Shown: in pieces, positions 1 to 8,805 of the stretch | Numbering within the stretch: position 1 is the first letter of the stretch | How the letters are laid out: each line of letters opens with the position of its first letter | Source of the DNA: Cupriavidus yeoncheonensis | GTDB taxonomy: Bacteria; Pseudomonadota; Gammaproteobacteria; Burkholderiales; Burkholderiaceae | Direction of reading: 5' to 3' | Length of the DNA stretch: 64,000 bases | Assembly: GCF_905397275.1 (NCBI RefSeq) | Contig: NZ_CAJPUY010000013.1 | Location: 124,001 to 188,000, forward strand | The notes under the pieces: model-generated | Told to the model about the DNA's origin: nothing | The model's input: the letters and a program-made list of their open reading frames with translations, nothing else | Databases searched by the model: none | Made by a program: the position numbers and the translations under genes

Positions 1-1
1 G

Positions 2-691
2 TCGGGACCGAAGACGGGCCGCAACGGCCGCCACCCGCTGCCCGACCCTGACGCCTTTGCCGCCCGCCTGCGCGCGCTCGGCGTGAACGGCGACACCGAA
101 GTGGTCGCCTATGACGCGCAAGGCGGCATGTACGCCGCCCGGCTGTGGTGGATGCTGCGCTGGATCGGCCATGCTGCCGTGACCGTGCTCGATGGCGGCA
201 AGCCCGCCTGGATCAAGGCGGGACTGCCGCTGGAACATGGCGCGACGCCGGAACCCGAGACCCCGGGCAATCTCGAGCGCGGCCAGCCCCTGGTTGCCAC
301 CGTGGACGCTGCCGCGCTGCTCGAGAATCTGGACCGGCCGACGCGGCTGGTCGTGGATGCGCGCGCACCGGACCGCTTCCGCGGCGAGAACGAGACGCTG
401 GACCCCGTCGGCGGGCACATTCCCGGCGCGGCGAACCGCTTCTTCAAGGACAACCTGACGGCGGAAGGCCACTTCAAGCCGGCCACCGAACTGCGTGCCG
501 AATTTGCGGCAGTGCTGGGCCAGCATGCTGCGGCGAACGCCGTGATGCAATGCGGCTCGGGCGTCACCGCTTGCCACAACCTGCTGGCGCTCGAAGTTGC
601 CGGCCTGGAGGGCGCCGCGCTGTACCCGGGCTCGTGGAGCGAATGGTGCGCCGATGCGGCTCGCCCGGTTGCGACGGGCGCCGCGGGCTGA
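2..691 (+). CDS. Two-domain sulfurtransferase (rhodanese/3-mercaptopyruvate sulfurtransferase type), 5' truncated
   Basis: The frame is open from the window edge, so the start codon lies upstream; about 229 residues are visible against a usual length near 280. The first visible residues (GRNGRHPLPDP, then VVAYDAQGGMYAARLWW) belong to the inactive N-terminal rhodanese domain. The C-terminal domain has the active-site loop CGSGVTA, with the sulfur-accepting Cys encoded at 551-553. The CGSGVTA loop is common to thiosulfate and mercaptopyruvate sulfurtransferases, so the donor is not settled from sequence. It converges on the ZIP transporter gene with 15 bp between them. A GTG at 83 is internal and is not the start. 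Confidence 0.9.
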   Translation, partial: SGPKTGRNGRHPLPDPDAFAARLRALGVNGDTEVVAYDAQGGMYAARLWWMLRWIGHAAVTVLDGGKPAWIKAGLPLEHGATPEPETPGNLERGQPLVATVDAAALLENLDRPTRLVVDARAPDRFRGENETLDPVGGHIPGAANRFFKDNLTAEGHFKPATELRAEFAAVLGQHAAANAVMQCGSGVTACHNLLALEVAGLEGAALYPGSWSEWCADAARPVATGAAG

Positions 692-706
692 GCCTGCGCT
701 GAAGCT

Positions 707-1627
707 TCAGTCGGCGGCCACCGCCGCCGGCGCAGCGCGGCCATGGCCGGCATGGGCATGGCGCTCGTGGACGCCATTGGTGATGAAGACGATCGCCGTG
801 ATACCGGCGGCCACAAGGACCACCTGGATGGCCGACTCGCGCCAGCGCGGCTTGCGCTGCATCTGCGGCATCAGGTCGCTCACGGCGATGTAGAGGAAGC
901 TGCTGGACGCGATCACCAGCACATAGGGAATCCAGCCGCTCATCTGGTCGAGCAGGAAATACCCCACCAGGCCGCCGGCCACGGCGGCGACACTCGACAA
1001 CAGGTTGAAGGCGAACGCCCTTGCCTTCGAGAACCCGGCGTTGAGCAGCACGATGAAATCCCCGACTTCCTGCGGGATTTCGTGCGCGGCAATGGCGAGC
1101 GCCGTGACCAGGCCGATATGCGGGTCGGCCAGAAAAGCCGCCGCGATCACGATGCCATCGGCAAAGTTGTGGAAGGTGTCGCCGACCAGGATGGTCAGGC
1201 CGCTGCGGCCGGCCTCCTCGCGGTCATGCCCGTGGTGATGGTGGTGTCCGTCGCCCTCATGATGGTGCGAATGGCGCAGCAGCGAGATTTTTTCCAGCAG
1301 GAAGAAACCGAGCAGGCCGGCCAGCAGCGTGCCGAACAGCGCACGCGGATCGGCGCCCGACTCGAACGCCTCCGGCAGCGAGTGGAGCAACGCCGTGGCC
1401 AGCAGCACGCCGACCGAGAAGCTGACCATGCGCTCGACCACGCGCGAGGCCATCGTCAGCGACAGCAGCGCGGCGCCGAAAATGCTGCCCACGCCGGAAA
1501 TGGTGGCGGCGAGCAGGATATACAGAAGGGTCGAGTGGATGATGGGCTCCCGGGGCGGCCGTGCCGCGCCCGCGGCATGCCGGATCCGCCCGGCGCTAGG
1601 CGGACGGCAAACGCAACAATGTTGCAA
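707..1627 (-). CDS. ZIP-family divalent metal transporter
   Basis: Integral membrane protein of the ZIP (ZupT-like) family, expected to import zinc or other divalent metals. The hallmark helices carry HNFADGIVIAAAF and AHEIPQEVGD, whose His/Asn/Asp/Glu residues form the metal path. A cytoplasmic loop is very His-rich (RHSHHHEGDGHHHHHGHD). The start is uncertain. The longest frame begins with TTG at 1627, but its first 28 or so residues (Cys/Arg/Pro-rich) do not look like a transporter N terminus and there is no ribosome binding site. Similarity begins around IIHSTLLYILL, where two ATC codons (1543-1538) lie 3-6 nt after GGGAG; no ATG or GTG fits there. It lies 74 bp after the dienelactone hydrolase gene but has its own promoter-like sequence. 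Confidence 0.88.
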   Translation of the reverse strand: MQHCCVCRPPSAGRIRHAAGAARPPREPIIHSTLLYILLAATISGVGSIFGAALLSLTMASRVVERMVSFSVGVLLATALLHSLPEAFESGADPRALFGTLLAGLLGFFLLEKISLLRHSHHHEGDGHHHHHGHDREEAGRSGLTILVGDTFHNFADGIVIAAAFLADPHIGLVTALAIAAHEIPQEVGDFIVLLNAGFSKARAFAFNLLSSVAAVAGGLVGYFLLDQMSGWIPYVLVIASSSFLYIAVSDLMPQMQRKPRWRESAIQVVLVAAGITAIVFITNGVHERHAHAGHGRAAPAAVAAD

Positions 1628-1671
1628 CTACTGGAGGCCGCATTGTACGTATTCCGGCGCCGACTTTGCAA
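1613..1671 (-). promoter_or_regulatory. Candidate promoter and palindrome ahead of the ZIP transporter
   Basis: On the minus strand TTGCAA (1671-1666) and TACAAT (1647-1642) are spaced 18 bp, predicting transcription from about 1635. Just downstream GCAAC-AAT-GTTGC (1613-1625) is a perfect 5-bp inverted repeat with a 3-bp centre. A metal-sensing repressor of the Zur type is an obvious guess for a ZIP gene, but I cannot match this palindrome to an established box. Confidence 0.4.
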
Positions 1672-1701
1672 TCCTTGCCCGGTCGGCACCGGCAAGCCTG
1701 T

Positions 1702-2577
1702 TCAGGCGACGCCGTGCTGCCGGAACCATTCCAGGCACTTCGCCCAGCCATCCTTGGCATCTGCCTCCCGATAGCTGGGGCGGTAGTCGGCGTTGAAGGC
1801 GTGCCCGGATTCGGGATAGACGATGATCCTTGACGCCCTGGCATCCGGATCGGGCGAGGCCGCCAGCGCCGCCTTCATTTTCTCCACCTGGTCCTGCGTG
1901 ATGCCGGTGTCCTTGCCGCCGTACAGGCCGAGTACCGGCACATCGAGGTGGGCCACCAGGTCCAGCGGGTTTTTCGGCTTCAGCGGCGTGGGCTGGCCGG
2001 TCAGCTGCCCGTACCAGGCCACGGCGGCTTTCAGCTTCTCGTTGTGCGTGGCATACAGCCAGGTAATGCGCCCGCCCCAGCAGAAGCCGGTGATGGCGAC
2101 CCGCGACAGGTCGCCGCCATTCGCGCCGGCCCACGCCACCGCGGCGTCCAGATCGCCCATGACCTGTGCATCGGGCACCTTGGCAATCAGGTTGGCCTGC
2201 AGTTCCTGGATCGTGCCGAAGCTCTGCGGGTCGCCCTGGCGCGCGAACAGTTCCGGCGCGATGGCCAGGTAGCCGAGCTTGGCGAAGCGGCGGCAGACAT
2301 CGGCGATATGCTCGTGCACGCCGAAGATCTCGCTGACCACCAGCACCACCGGCAGCTTCGTCCTGCCTTCGGGCTGCGCGCGGTAGGCGGGCATGCTGAA
2401 GGCGCCCGAAGGGATCGTCACCTCGCCGGCGTTCAGGCCCGCGAAGTCGGTCTTGATCGCCTGCGCCATCACCGGCAGCGTGGCCGCGGCGAACGCCGAG
2501 CCCAGCGCCGTCTTGACGAAGCCGCGGCGATTGAAAGTCTGCCCGGGTACCAGGCTCTCCACTTCGGGTTTCAGCAT
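1702..2577 (-). CDS. Dienelactone hydrolase family protein with Tat signal
   Basis: 291-residue alpha/beta hydrolase of the dienelactone hydrolase family. The N terminus has a twin-arginine motif (NRRGFVK, Arg17-Arg18) followed by an Ala-rich hydrophobic stretch, so export by the Tat system is expected. The catalytic triad is visible: nucleophile Cys166 in GFCWGGR, Asp223 in GGKDTGI and His259 in ESGHAF; Glu83 fits the conserved Glu of the family. The ATG at 2577 follows a GGAG. Family members hydrolyse dienelactones or related carbonyl esters; the substrate here is not known. It lies 118 bp after the NADH dehydrogenase gene on the same strand. Confidence 0.88.
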   Translation of the reverse strand: MLKPEVESLVPGQTFNRRGFVKTALGSAFAAATLPVMAQAIKTDFAGLNAGEVTIPSGAFSMPAYRAQPEGRTKLPVVLVVSEIFGVHEHIADVCRRFAKLGYLAIAPELFARQGDPQSFGTIQELQANLIAKVPDAQVMGDLDAAVAWAGANGGDLSRVAITGFCWGGRITWLYATHNEKLKAAVAWYGQLTGQPTPLKPKNPLDLVAHLDVPVLGLYGGKDTGITQDQVEKMKAALAASPDPDARASRIIVYPESGHAFNADYRPSYREADAKDGWAKCLEWFRQHGVA

Positions 2578-2695
2578 GCATGTCTCCAGGATCGTTGCAG
2601 GTTAGGCGCCCGCGTGGGGAATCCCCAGCTGGACGCCAACCGCCGATTCTAAGCAAACATGCCGTCGCGCGCACCCGCCCGCACGCGGGGGCCGT

Positions 2696-4030
2696 TCAGT
2701 GCAGCTTCACGCGCGGGCTGGTCTTGCTGCGCAGCCAGTGCGTCACCGTGTCGAGCCCCATGCCGACCGCGCCGTGCAGCGCCAGCACATGCATGCGGTA
2801 GAGCGAGGTGTACATGAAGCGCGCCATCAGCCCCTCGATAAACATCGAGCCACCGATCAGCCCGCCCATCAGGCTGCCCACCGCACTGAAATGCCCGAGC
2901 GACACCAGCGAGCCGAAATCCTTGAACGTGAATTCCGGCAGCGGCTTGCCGGCCAGCCGCGCGCGCAGCGCCTCGAACAGGAACGTTGCCTGCTGGTGCG
3001 CGGCCTGGGCACGCGGCGGCACCGCGGTCTGCTTTTCGGGCCACGCGCAGCTCGCGCAGTCGCCGAATGCGAAGATGTCCGGATCGCCTTCGCTCTGCAA
3101 CGTCGGACGCACCAGGATCTGACCCTGTCGGCTGACCGGCAGGCCCAGCGCGGCCAGCACCGGCGGCGCCGTGATGCCCGCGGCCCACACCGTCAGGTCG
3201 GCATCGATGCGCTTGCCGCTGGCAGTCAACACCGCTGCGGTCGTCACCTCGGTCACGCGCTCGTTGGTGAAGACGTCGACGTCGAGCTTGTGCAGCAGCT
3301 TCGTGGTCTCGGCCGAGACGCGTTCGGACAGCGCCGGCAGGATGCGCGGGCCGGCCTCGATCACATGGATGCGCACATCGCGGCGCGGATCGAGTTGATG
3401 CAGCCCGTAGGCACTGAGCACGTGCGCGGTGTTGCGCAGTTCGGCCGACAGCTCGACGCCGGTCGCGCCGGCGCCGATGATGGCCACGTCCACGCGCGGC
3501 CGCCCGTCTTCGCCGACACGCCCGCGCCCGTTCTGCGCACGCACGCAGGCCGCGATCAGCCGGCGCCGGAAGCGCTCGGCCTGCGCGACGGTATCGAGCG
3601 CGATCGCATTCTCGGCCGCGCCAGGCACGCCGAAGAAATGCGTCACGCAACCGATGGCCAGCACCAGCGTGTCGTACGACAGCTCCCGCGCCGGCAGCAG
3701 CTCCCCGCCGTCCGGGTCCAGGCACGACGCGAGCGAGATCGTCTTGCGCGCGCGGTCGATGCCGGTCAGCTCGCCCTGCTGGAACTCGAAGTGGTGCCAG
3801 CGCGCCTGCGCCGCATATTCGAGCTGGTGCGTGTTGGGATCCATGCTGCCCGCGGCAACTTCATGCAGCAGCGGTTTCCAGATGTGCGTGGGCAAGCGGT
3901 CCACCAGCACCACTTGCGCGCCGCCCTTCTTGCCGAGCTTGTCGCCCAGCCGTGTCACCAGCTCCAGTCCTCCTGCCCCGCCTCCTACAACGATGATGCG
4001 ATGTGCCCTGCCGTCTGCTCCTGTGGTCAT
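2696..4030 (-). CDS. ndh: Type II NADH dehydrogenase (NDH-2)
   Basis: 444-residue FAD-dependent pyridine nucleotide-disulphide oxidoreductase. NDH-2 passes electrons from NADH to quinone without pumping protons and sits on the inner face of the membrane. The FAD-binding GGGAGG motif is near residue 16, a second GxGxxG (IIGAGATGVELSAEL, near 185-200) binds NADH, and FAFGDCASC near 330 is the second FAD contact. The C-terminal 60 residues are amphipathic, as in membrane-anchored NDH-2. The length is normal. Sulfide:quinone or other quinone reductases of the fold are less likely because the redox Cys pair is missing. Confidence 0.88.
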   Translation of the reverse strand: MTTGADGRAHRIIVVGGGAGGLELVTRLGDKLGKKGGAQVVLVDRLPTHIWKPLLHEVAAGSMDPNTHQLEYAAQARWHHFEFQQGELTGIDRARKTISLASCLDPDGGELLPARELSYDTLVLAIGCVTHFFGVPGAAENAIALDTVAQAERFRRRLIAACVRAQNGRGRVGEDGRPRVDVAIIGAGATGVELSAELRNTAHVLSAYGLHQLDPRRDVRIHVIEAGPRILPALSERVSAETTKLLHKLDVDVFTNERVTEVTTAAVLTASGKRIDADLTVWAAGITAPPVLAALGLPVSRQGQILVRPTLQSEGDPDIFAFGDCASCAWPEKQTAVPPRAQAAHQQATFLFEALRARLAGKPLPEFTFKDFGSLVSLGHFSAVGSLMGGLIGGSMFIEGLMARFMYTSLYRMHVLALHGAVGMGLDTVTHWLRSKTSPRVKLH

Positions 4031-4071
4031 GGTCTACCCGATGCTTTTATTGCTGAGAAACGCTGGCCGAT

Positions 4072-4104
4072 AGAACCCATTTCATAAAGAGGAAGGGGTT
4101 CTTA
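4072..4104 (+). repeat. Dispersed palindromic repeat, copy 1
   Basis: Begins AGAACCCATTTCA, has the shared centre GAGGAAGGGG, and ends GGGTTCTTA; arms AGAACCC/GGGTTCT can pair. It lies 42 bp upstream of the ndh start. The other copies are at 37506-37546 (inverted) and 60043-60096. Confidence 0.8.
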
Positions 4105-4229
4105 AGCATTTGCCCCCAGTTTGCTGCATCGCAACAGCGTAGGCAAGACGGCAATTACCGATTCAGCAGTCGCTTCATTCAGTACGTCGGGTGTCGTATT
4201 TCCAGGGCCTCAAAGGCATGCAAATGAAT

Positions 4230-4252
4230 ACGGCCGGGTACTTCCCGGCCGT
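4230..4252 (-). terminator. Rho-independent terminator of polA
   Basis: A perfect 9-bp stem (ACGGCCGGG / CCCGGCCGT) with a 5-nt loop lies 27 bp beyond the polA stop. On the minus strand it is followed by the AT-rich tract ATTCATTT. Confidence 0.75.
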
Positions 4253-4278
4253 CTCTTCATTGCGTGTGCAACGCGCTC

Positions 4279-7107
4279 TCAGTGCGCTTCTTCCCAGTTC
4301 GCGCCGGTGCCGACTTCCGCAACCAGCGGCACGCGCAACTGCGCCACCGAACACATCAGTTCCGGCAACCTGACCTTGACGAGCTCCAGCTCGCCCTGCG
4401 GCACTTCCAGGACCAGTTCATCGTGCACCTGCATGATCTGGCGCGTCTGCAAGCGGTCGCGTTCCAGCCAGCCCTGTACCGCGATCATCGACAGCTTGAT
4501 CAGGTCCGCCGCCGTGCCTTGCATCGGCGCGTTGATGGCCGCGCGCTCCGCGGCCTGTCGGCGCGGGCCGCTGCCGCCGTTGATGTCCGGCAGCCACAGG
4601 CGCCGGCCGAACACGGTCTCGACATAGCCTTGTTCGCGCGCGGTCTGGCGTGTGCTTTCCATGTATTGCGCCACACCCGGGTAGCGCATGAAGTAGCGGT
4701 CGATATAGTGCTTGGCGGCCTCGCGCTCGATGCCCAGGTTGCCGGCCAGCCCGAACGCGCTCATGCCGTAGATCAGGCCGAAGTTGATCACCTTGGCATA
4801 GCGGCGCTGCTCGCTGCTGACAGCCTCGCGCTCCACGCCGAAGATCTCCGCCGCGGTGGCGCGGTGGATATCCTCGCCGTTGGCAAATGCGCGCAGCAGG
4901 TTCTCGTCGCCCGAGATATGGGCCATGATGCGCAGCTCGATCTGCGAATAGTCGGCCGACACGATCACGCTGCCCGGCGGCGCAATGAACGCTTCGCGAA
5001 TGCGCCGGCCTTCTTCCGTGCGCACGGGGATGTTCTGCAGGTTCGGATCCGTCGATGCCAGCCGGCCCGTCACCGCCGTGGCCTGCCCGTAGCTGGTGTG
5101 CACGCGGCCGGTGTCCGGGTTGACCATCCTGGGCAGCTTGTCCGTGTAGGTGGACTTGAGCTTGGCCAGCCCGCGATAGTCCAGCAGCACCTTGGGCAGC
5201 GGGTAATCCTCGGCCAGCTTCTGCAGCACCTCTTCGTCGGTCGACGGCGCGCCGCTCGCGGTCTTCTTGACCACCGGCAGCTTCATCTGGTTGAACAGGA
5301 TCTCGCCGATCTGCTTGGGCGAGCCAAGGTTGAACGGCTGCCCCGCGGCGTCGTACGCGGCCTGCTCCAGCGCGAGCATGCGCTGGCCCAGTTCGGCGCT
5401 CTGTGCGGCGAGCCGTTGCGCATCGATCAGCACGCCATTGCGTTCGATCTTCTGCAGCACCACGGATACCGGGATCTCGATCTCTTCATAGACCCGATGC
5501 AAGCCTGGCGCGGCCTGCACCTGCGGGAACATCCTGCGGTGCAGGCGCAGCGTCACGTCGGCGTCCTCGGCCGCGTATTCCGTCGCGCGCGCAAGGTCGA
5601 TCTGGTCGAAGCCGATCTGGCTTGCGCCCTTGCCGCAGACTTCCTCGTAGGTGATGGTCTTCAGGCTCAGCAGGCGTTCGGCCAGGCTGTCCATGCCGTG
5701 GTTGCGGTGCGAGGCCAGCACGTAGCTTTCGAGCATGGTGTCCTGCGCGATGCCGCGCAGGGTCACGCCGTGGTTGGCGAACACGTGCATGTCGTACTTG
5801 ATGTTCTGGCCGAGCTTGGGCCTGCTCTCGTCCTCCAGCCACGCGCGCATGCGCGCCAGCACCGCATCGCGCGAGAGCTGGCCGTGATTGTCCATGCCGG
5901 CCACGTCCGGGCCGCGGTGTCCCACGGGGATATAGCAGGCCTCGCCCGGCTCCACGGACAGCGAGATGCCGACCAGCTGCGCCTGCATCGGATCCAGCGA
6001 TGTGGTCTCGGTGTCGATGGCCGTCAGCGGCGCGCTTTCGATACGCTGCATCCACGCGTCGAAGGCGGCGTCGGTGATCACCATCTCGTAGCGGATTTCG
6101 CTCGGGGCGGAATCCTCCTGGGCCGGCGCGGCATCGGCGTGCGATGCCGAAGGCGTGGCCGCCGGCGCGTCGAACAGCCCGCCCTGCGCGGGTGCGGCCG
6201 AAGCACGCGCACGCGCCTGCGCGCGCGGATCGGGCAGGCTTTCACCGGTCAGGTCGCGCAGCCAGGTCTTGAAGCCATAGCGCGAGAAGAAGGCCGCCAG
6301 CTTTTCCTTGTCCTCGCCGACGTCCTTGAGCGCGTGGAAATCCGCCACGGCCGCGCGCAGGTCGCAGTCGGTCTTGACGGTGACCAGCTCGCGCGCCTTG
6401 GGCAGCCAGTCCAGCGTATTGCGCAGGTTCTCGCCGACCACGCCCTTGATGCCCGCGGCGTTCGCCATGATGGCGTCGAGCGTGCCATGTTCGGCCAGCC
6501 ACTTCACCGCGGTCTTGGGGCCAACCTTGGGCACGCCGGGCACGTTGTCGACCGCGTCGCCGATCAGCGACAGATAATCGACGATGCGCTCGGGCGGTAC
6601 GCCGAACTTGTTGTTCACACCGGCCGGGTCGAGCACTTCGCCGCTCATGGTGTTGACCAGCGTGACGTCGTCATTGACCAGCTGCGCCAGGTCCTTGTCG
6701 CCGGTGGAAACCACCGTGCGCACGCCTTGCACGCCCGCCTCGCGGGCCAGCGTGCCGATCACGTCGTCGGCCTCCACGCCTTCCACCACGACGATCGGCC
6801 AGCCCAGCGCGCGCACGGCCTCGTGGATCGGCTCGATCTGGCGCGCCAGGTCCTCCGGCATCGACGGGCGATGCTCCTTGTACGCCGGATACATGTCGTC
6901 GCGGAAGGTCTTGCCCTTGGCGTCGAACACGCAGGCGCTATACTCTGCCGGGTAATCGTTGCGCAGCTTGCGCAGCATGTTGATCATGCCGTAGATTGCC
7001 CCTGTGGGCAGACCCTCACCATTCCTCAGGTCCGGCAGCGCGTGATAAGCGCGATACAAATAGCTCGATCCATCGACGAGCAAGAGTGTTTTTGGACTAT
7101 CCGACAT
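4279..7107 (-). CDS. polA: DNA polymerase I
   Basis: 942 residues, normal for the family. The order is 5' nuclease domain (about 1-290, with VFDAKGKTFRDD and EADDVIGTLA), an Ala/Pro-rich linker, 3'-5' exonuclease (about 335-540) and polymerase (about 560-942). The exonuclease keeps the catalytic Asp and Glu in AIDTETTSLD near 362, so proofreading should be active. Polymerase motif A is DYSQIELR, motif B RRYAKVINFGLIYG and motif C QVHDELVLEVP near 890. It fills gaps in repair and Okazaki-fragment maturation. The start is 4 bp from the start of the divergent LOG gene, so each promoter must lie inside the other gene's 5' region. Confidence 0.98.
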   Translation of the reverse strand: MSDSPKTLLLVDGSSYLYRAYHALPDLRNGEGLPTGAIYGMINMLRKLRNDYPAEYSACVFDAKGKTFRDDMYPAYKEHRPSMPEDLARQIEPIHEAVRALGWPIVVVEGVEADDVIGTLAREAGVQGVRTVVSTGDKDLAQLVNDDVTLVNTMSGEVLDPAGVNNKFGVPPERIVDYLSLIGDAVDNVPGVPKVGPKTAVKWLAEHGTLDAIMANAAGIKGVVGENLRNTLDWLPKARELVTVKTDCDLRAAVADFHALKDVGEDKEKLAAFFSRYGFKTWLRDLTGESLPDPRAQARARASAAPAQGGLFDAPAATPSASHADAAPAQEDSAPSEIRYEMVITDAAFDAWMQRIESAPLTAIDTETTSLDPMQAQLVGISLSVEPGEACYIPVGHRGPDVAGMDNHGQLSRDAVLARMRAWLEDESRPKLGQNIKYDMHVFANHGVTLRGIAQDTMLESYVLASHRNHGMDSLAERLLSLKTITYEEVCGKGASQIGFDQIDLARATEYAAEDADVTLRLHRRMFPQVQAAPGLHRVYEEIEIPVSVVLQKIERNGVLIDAQRLAAQSAELGQRMLALEQAAYDAAGQPFNLGSPKQIGEILFNQMKLPVVKKTASGAPSTDEEVLQKLAEDYPLPKVLLDYRGLAKLKSTYTDKLPRMVNPDTGRVHTSYGQATAVTGRLASTDPNLQNIPVRTEEGRRIREAFIAPPGSVIVSADYSQIELRIMAHISGDENLLRAFANGEDIHRATAAEIFGVEREAVSSEQRRYAKVINFGLIYGMSAFGLAGNLGIEREAAKHYIDRYFMRYPGVAQYMESTRQTAREQGYVETVFGRRLWLPDINGGSGPRRQAAERAAINAPMQGTAADLIKLSMIAVQGWLERDRLQTRQIMQVHDELVLEVPQGELELVKVRLPELMCSVAQLRVPLVAEVGTGANWEEAH

Positions 7108-7111
7108 TCAC

Positions 7112-8053
7112 ATGGACTCTAAATTGACTGGTGCTGCAGCAGGCGGTGCTTCGACCGCCCCCCTTGCCGACCCGGATGTTTCCGATATCTCCGGCGATAC
7201 CGTCCAACCCCCGCCGGAAGCTGCTGCTGAACACGCCGCGGCCGTGGCCGCTGCGGCCGACGCCGCCGCCGCGGGCCACCCCGCGCAGGCGCCGGCCGAT
7301 GGCGCGGCGGGTTCACGCGCGAATCCGCGCAAGATGATTCCCAGCCTGCGTGCGCTGGCCGACGAAGACCGCGCAACCGCCAAGAAAGCGCGCGCCTCGT
7401 GGCAAATGTTCACGATTATGGCAGAGTTCATCGAGGCCACCGAGTACCTGTCGGAGATCCGGCCGGCAGTCTCGATCTACGGCAGCGCGCGCCTGCGCGA
7501 AGACTCGCCTTACTACCAGCGCACCATCGAAATCGCGCGGCTGTTCTCCGATGCCGGCTTCGCCGTGATCTCCGGCGGCGGCCCCGGCATCATGGAGGCC
7601 GCCAACAAGGGCGCGCACGCCGGCAAATCGGCCAGCGTCGGCCTGAATATCGAACTGCCGCACGAACAGCAGGGCAACCCTTACCAGGACATTGCCATGC
7701 GGTTCCGCCATTTCTTTACGCGCAAGGTCACGTTCGTCAAGAACTCCGATGCCTTCATCGTCATGCCGGGCGGTTTCGGCACGCTCGATGAACTCGCCGA
7801 GGTGCTGACGCTGGTGCAGACCGGCAAGTCGCGTTCCGTGCCCGTGGTGATGTTCGGCAGCCGCTTCTGGAAGGGCCTGCTCGACTGGTTCCGCTTCACG
7901 CTGCTGCCCATGGGCCTGATCGCCGAGCACGACCTCGACCTGATGAAGATCGTCGACGAGCCGCATGAAGTGCTGGAAGCGGTCTACGAGTACTACGAGC
8001 GCCGCGGTGGCGACAAGCCGATCCCGCCCAAGGAAGAAATGTTCTACCTGTAA
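7112..8053 (+). CDS. LOG-family protein (TIGR00730-type nucleotide phosphoribohydrolase)
   Basis: 313 residues with both signature motifs of the lysine decarboxylase-like/LOG family: SGGGPGIMEAAN near 154-165 and PGGFGTLDE at 218-226. Members cleave nucleoside 5'-monophosphates to base and ribose 5-phosphate; in plants and some bacteria this releases cytokinins. The first 75 or so residues are Ala/Pro-rich and low-complexity, upstream of the conserved region starting near MIPSLRALADED. Either this is a true N-terminal extension or translation starts further in. The Arg/Glu residues of the active site appear intact. The bacterial role is unknown; a housekeeping nucleotide-salvage role is my inference. 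Confidence 0.88.
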   Translation: MDSKLTGAAAGGASTAPLADPDVSDISGDTVQPPPEAAAEHAAAVAAAADAAAAGHPAQAPADGAAGSRANPRKMIPSLRALADEDRATAKKARASWQMFTIMAEFIEATEYLSEIRPAVSIYGSARLREDSPYYQRTIEIARLFSDAGFAVISGGGPGIMEAANKGAHAGKSASVGLNIELPHEQQGNPYQDIAMRFRHFFTRKVTFVKNSDAFIVMPGGFGTLDELAEVLTLVQTGKSRSVPVVMFGSRFWKGLLDWFRFTLLPMGLIAEHDLDLMKIVDEPHEVLEAVYEYYERRGGDKPIPPKEEMFYL

Positions 8054-8275
8054 GACAAAACGGGGTGCAAGGGAGGCCGGCGTCACAGGCGCATGCGCCA
8101 CCCGATGCAGCGCTGCCGGGGTGCCCCAGAGGCCACGGCAGCGGCCCTTTCGCGGCAGGAGTTGCTAGAATGGGAGGTATCCGCTTGCCAAGCCCGACGC
8201 CGCCGGGTTGCAGCCAACGCCCCATTCCGCCGCGCAGCGTGCCGTATCGACCGCTGTGCTGCACAGGAGCCCCAG

Positions 8276-8692
8276 ATGACCTCCCCCTCACTCCGGTCTG
8301 TCGTGCCCGCAGGCGCAGCGTCAGCAACCGCCCGGACGCCGCGCCTGGCCCTGGCCGCCGCCGTGCTGGCGCTGGCCATGCCCGGCCTGGCACTGGCGCA
8401 GCCCGCCGAGGAAAGCAACGCCCTCACGCAGCAGGAACTGAACCGGATCAACAACCAGCCGATCGCGCCGGCCTCCAAGTCGCAGATCAACCAGCCGCGC
8501 CAGCCGAGCTTCCAGCTCAATGAGCGCGACGGCACGCAAGTGCGTGAGTACCGCGACAAGGGTCGTGCCACCGATATCCAGGTAAAGTCCGGGTTCGGCA
8601 CCAAATACCAGATGAGCAAGCCGGAAGACAGCTCGCCGAAGATCCGCGAGCATGACGTCAATCGGGTGCCTTCGGTCAACCTGCAGTTCTGA
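8276..8692 (+). CDS. Small secreted DUF2782-like protein
   Basis: About 138 residues starting at the ATG at 8276. It has a clear signal peptide (hydrophobic run ending GLALAQPA) and a short polar mature part ending VPSVNLQF. The C-terminal pattern ([17 protein letters not shown]) fits the DUF2782 family. I assign this partly by context, since in Pseudomonas a DUF2782 gene also sits between polA and thrB. Function is unknown. TAGAAT at 8165-8170 could be a -10 element about 100 bp upstream. Confidence 0.7.
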   Translation: MTSPSLRSVVPAGAASATARTPRLALAAAVLALAMPGLALAQPAEESNALTQQELNRINNQPIAPASKSQINQPRQPSFQLNERDGTQVREYRDKGRATDIQVKSGFGTKYQMSKPEDSSPKIREHDVNRVPSVNLQF

Positions 8693-8705
8693 TTCCGACT
8701 ACCCA

Positions 8706-8727
8706 CGGCCCGGGCACGCCCGGGCCG
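8706..8727 (+). terminator. Strong GC hairpin between the DUF2782-like gene and thrB
   Basis: CGGCCCGGGC and GCCCGGGCCG form a near-continuous stem 14 bp past the upstream stop. There is no T-run, so it may only slow transcription or stabilise the 3' end. Confidence 0.45.
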
Positions 8728-8805
8728 CGCCGGTCCTCCGGCAGTATTGCCGCGGCGGCGGCCACCTTTGTGCCGCCGCTTTCCGTTTCGCATCACACGA
8801 CGAGT

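Noticed and set aside
4264..7122. A 950-codon open frame antisense to polA
   Set aside because: High-GC codon bias opens the antisense frame; its translation is Arg/His/Ala-rich without any family motif, and polA is certain.
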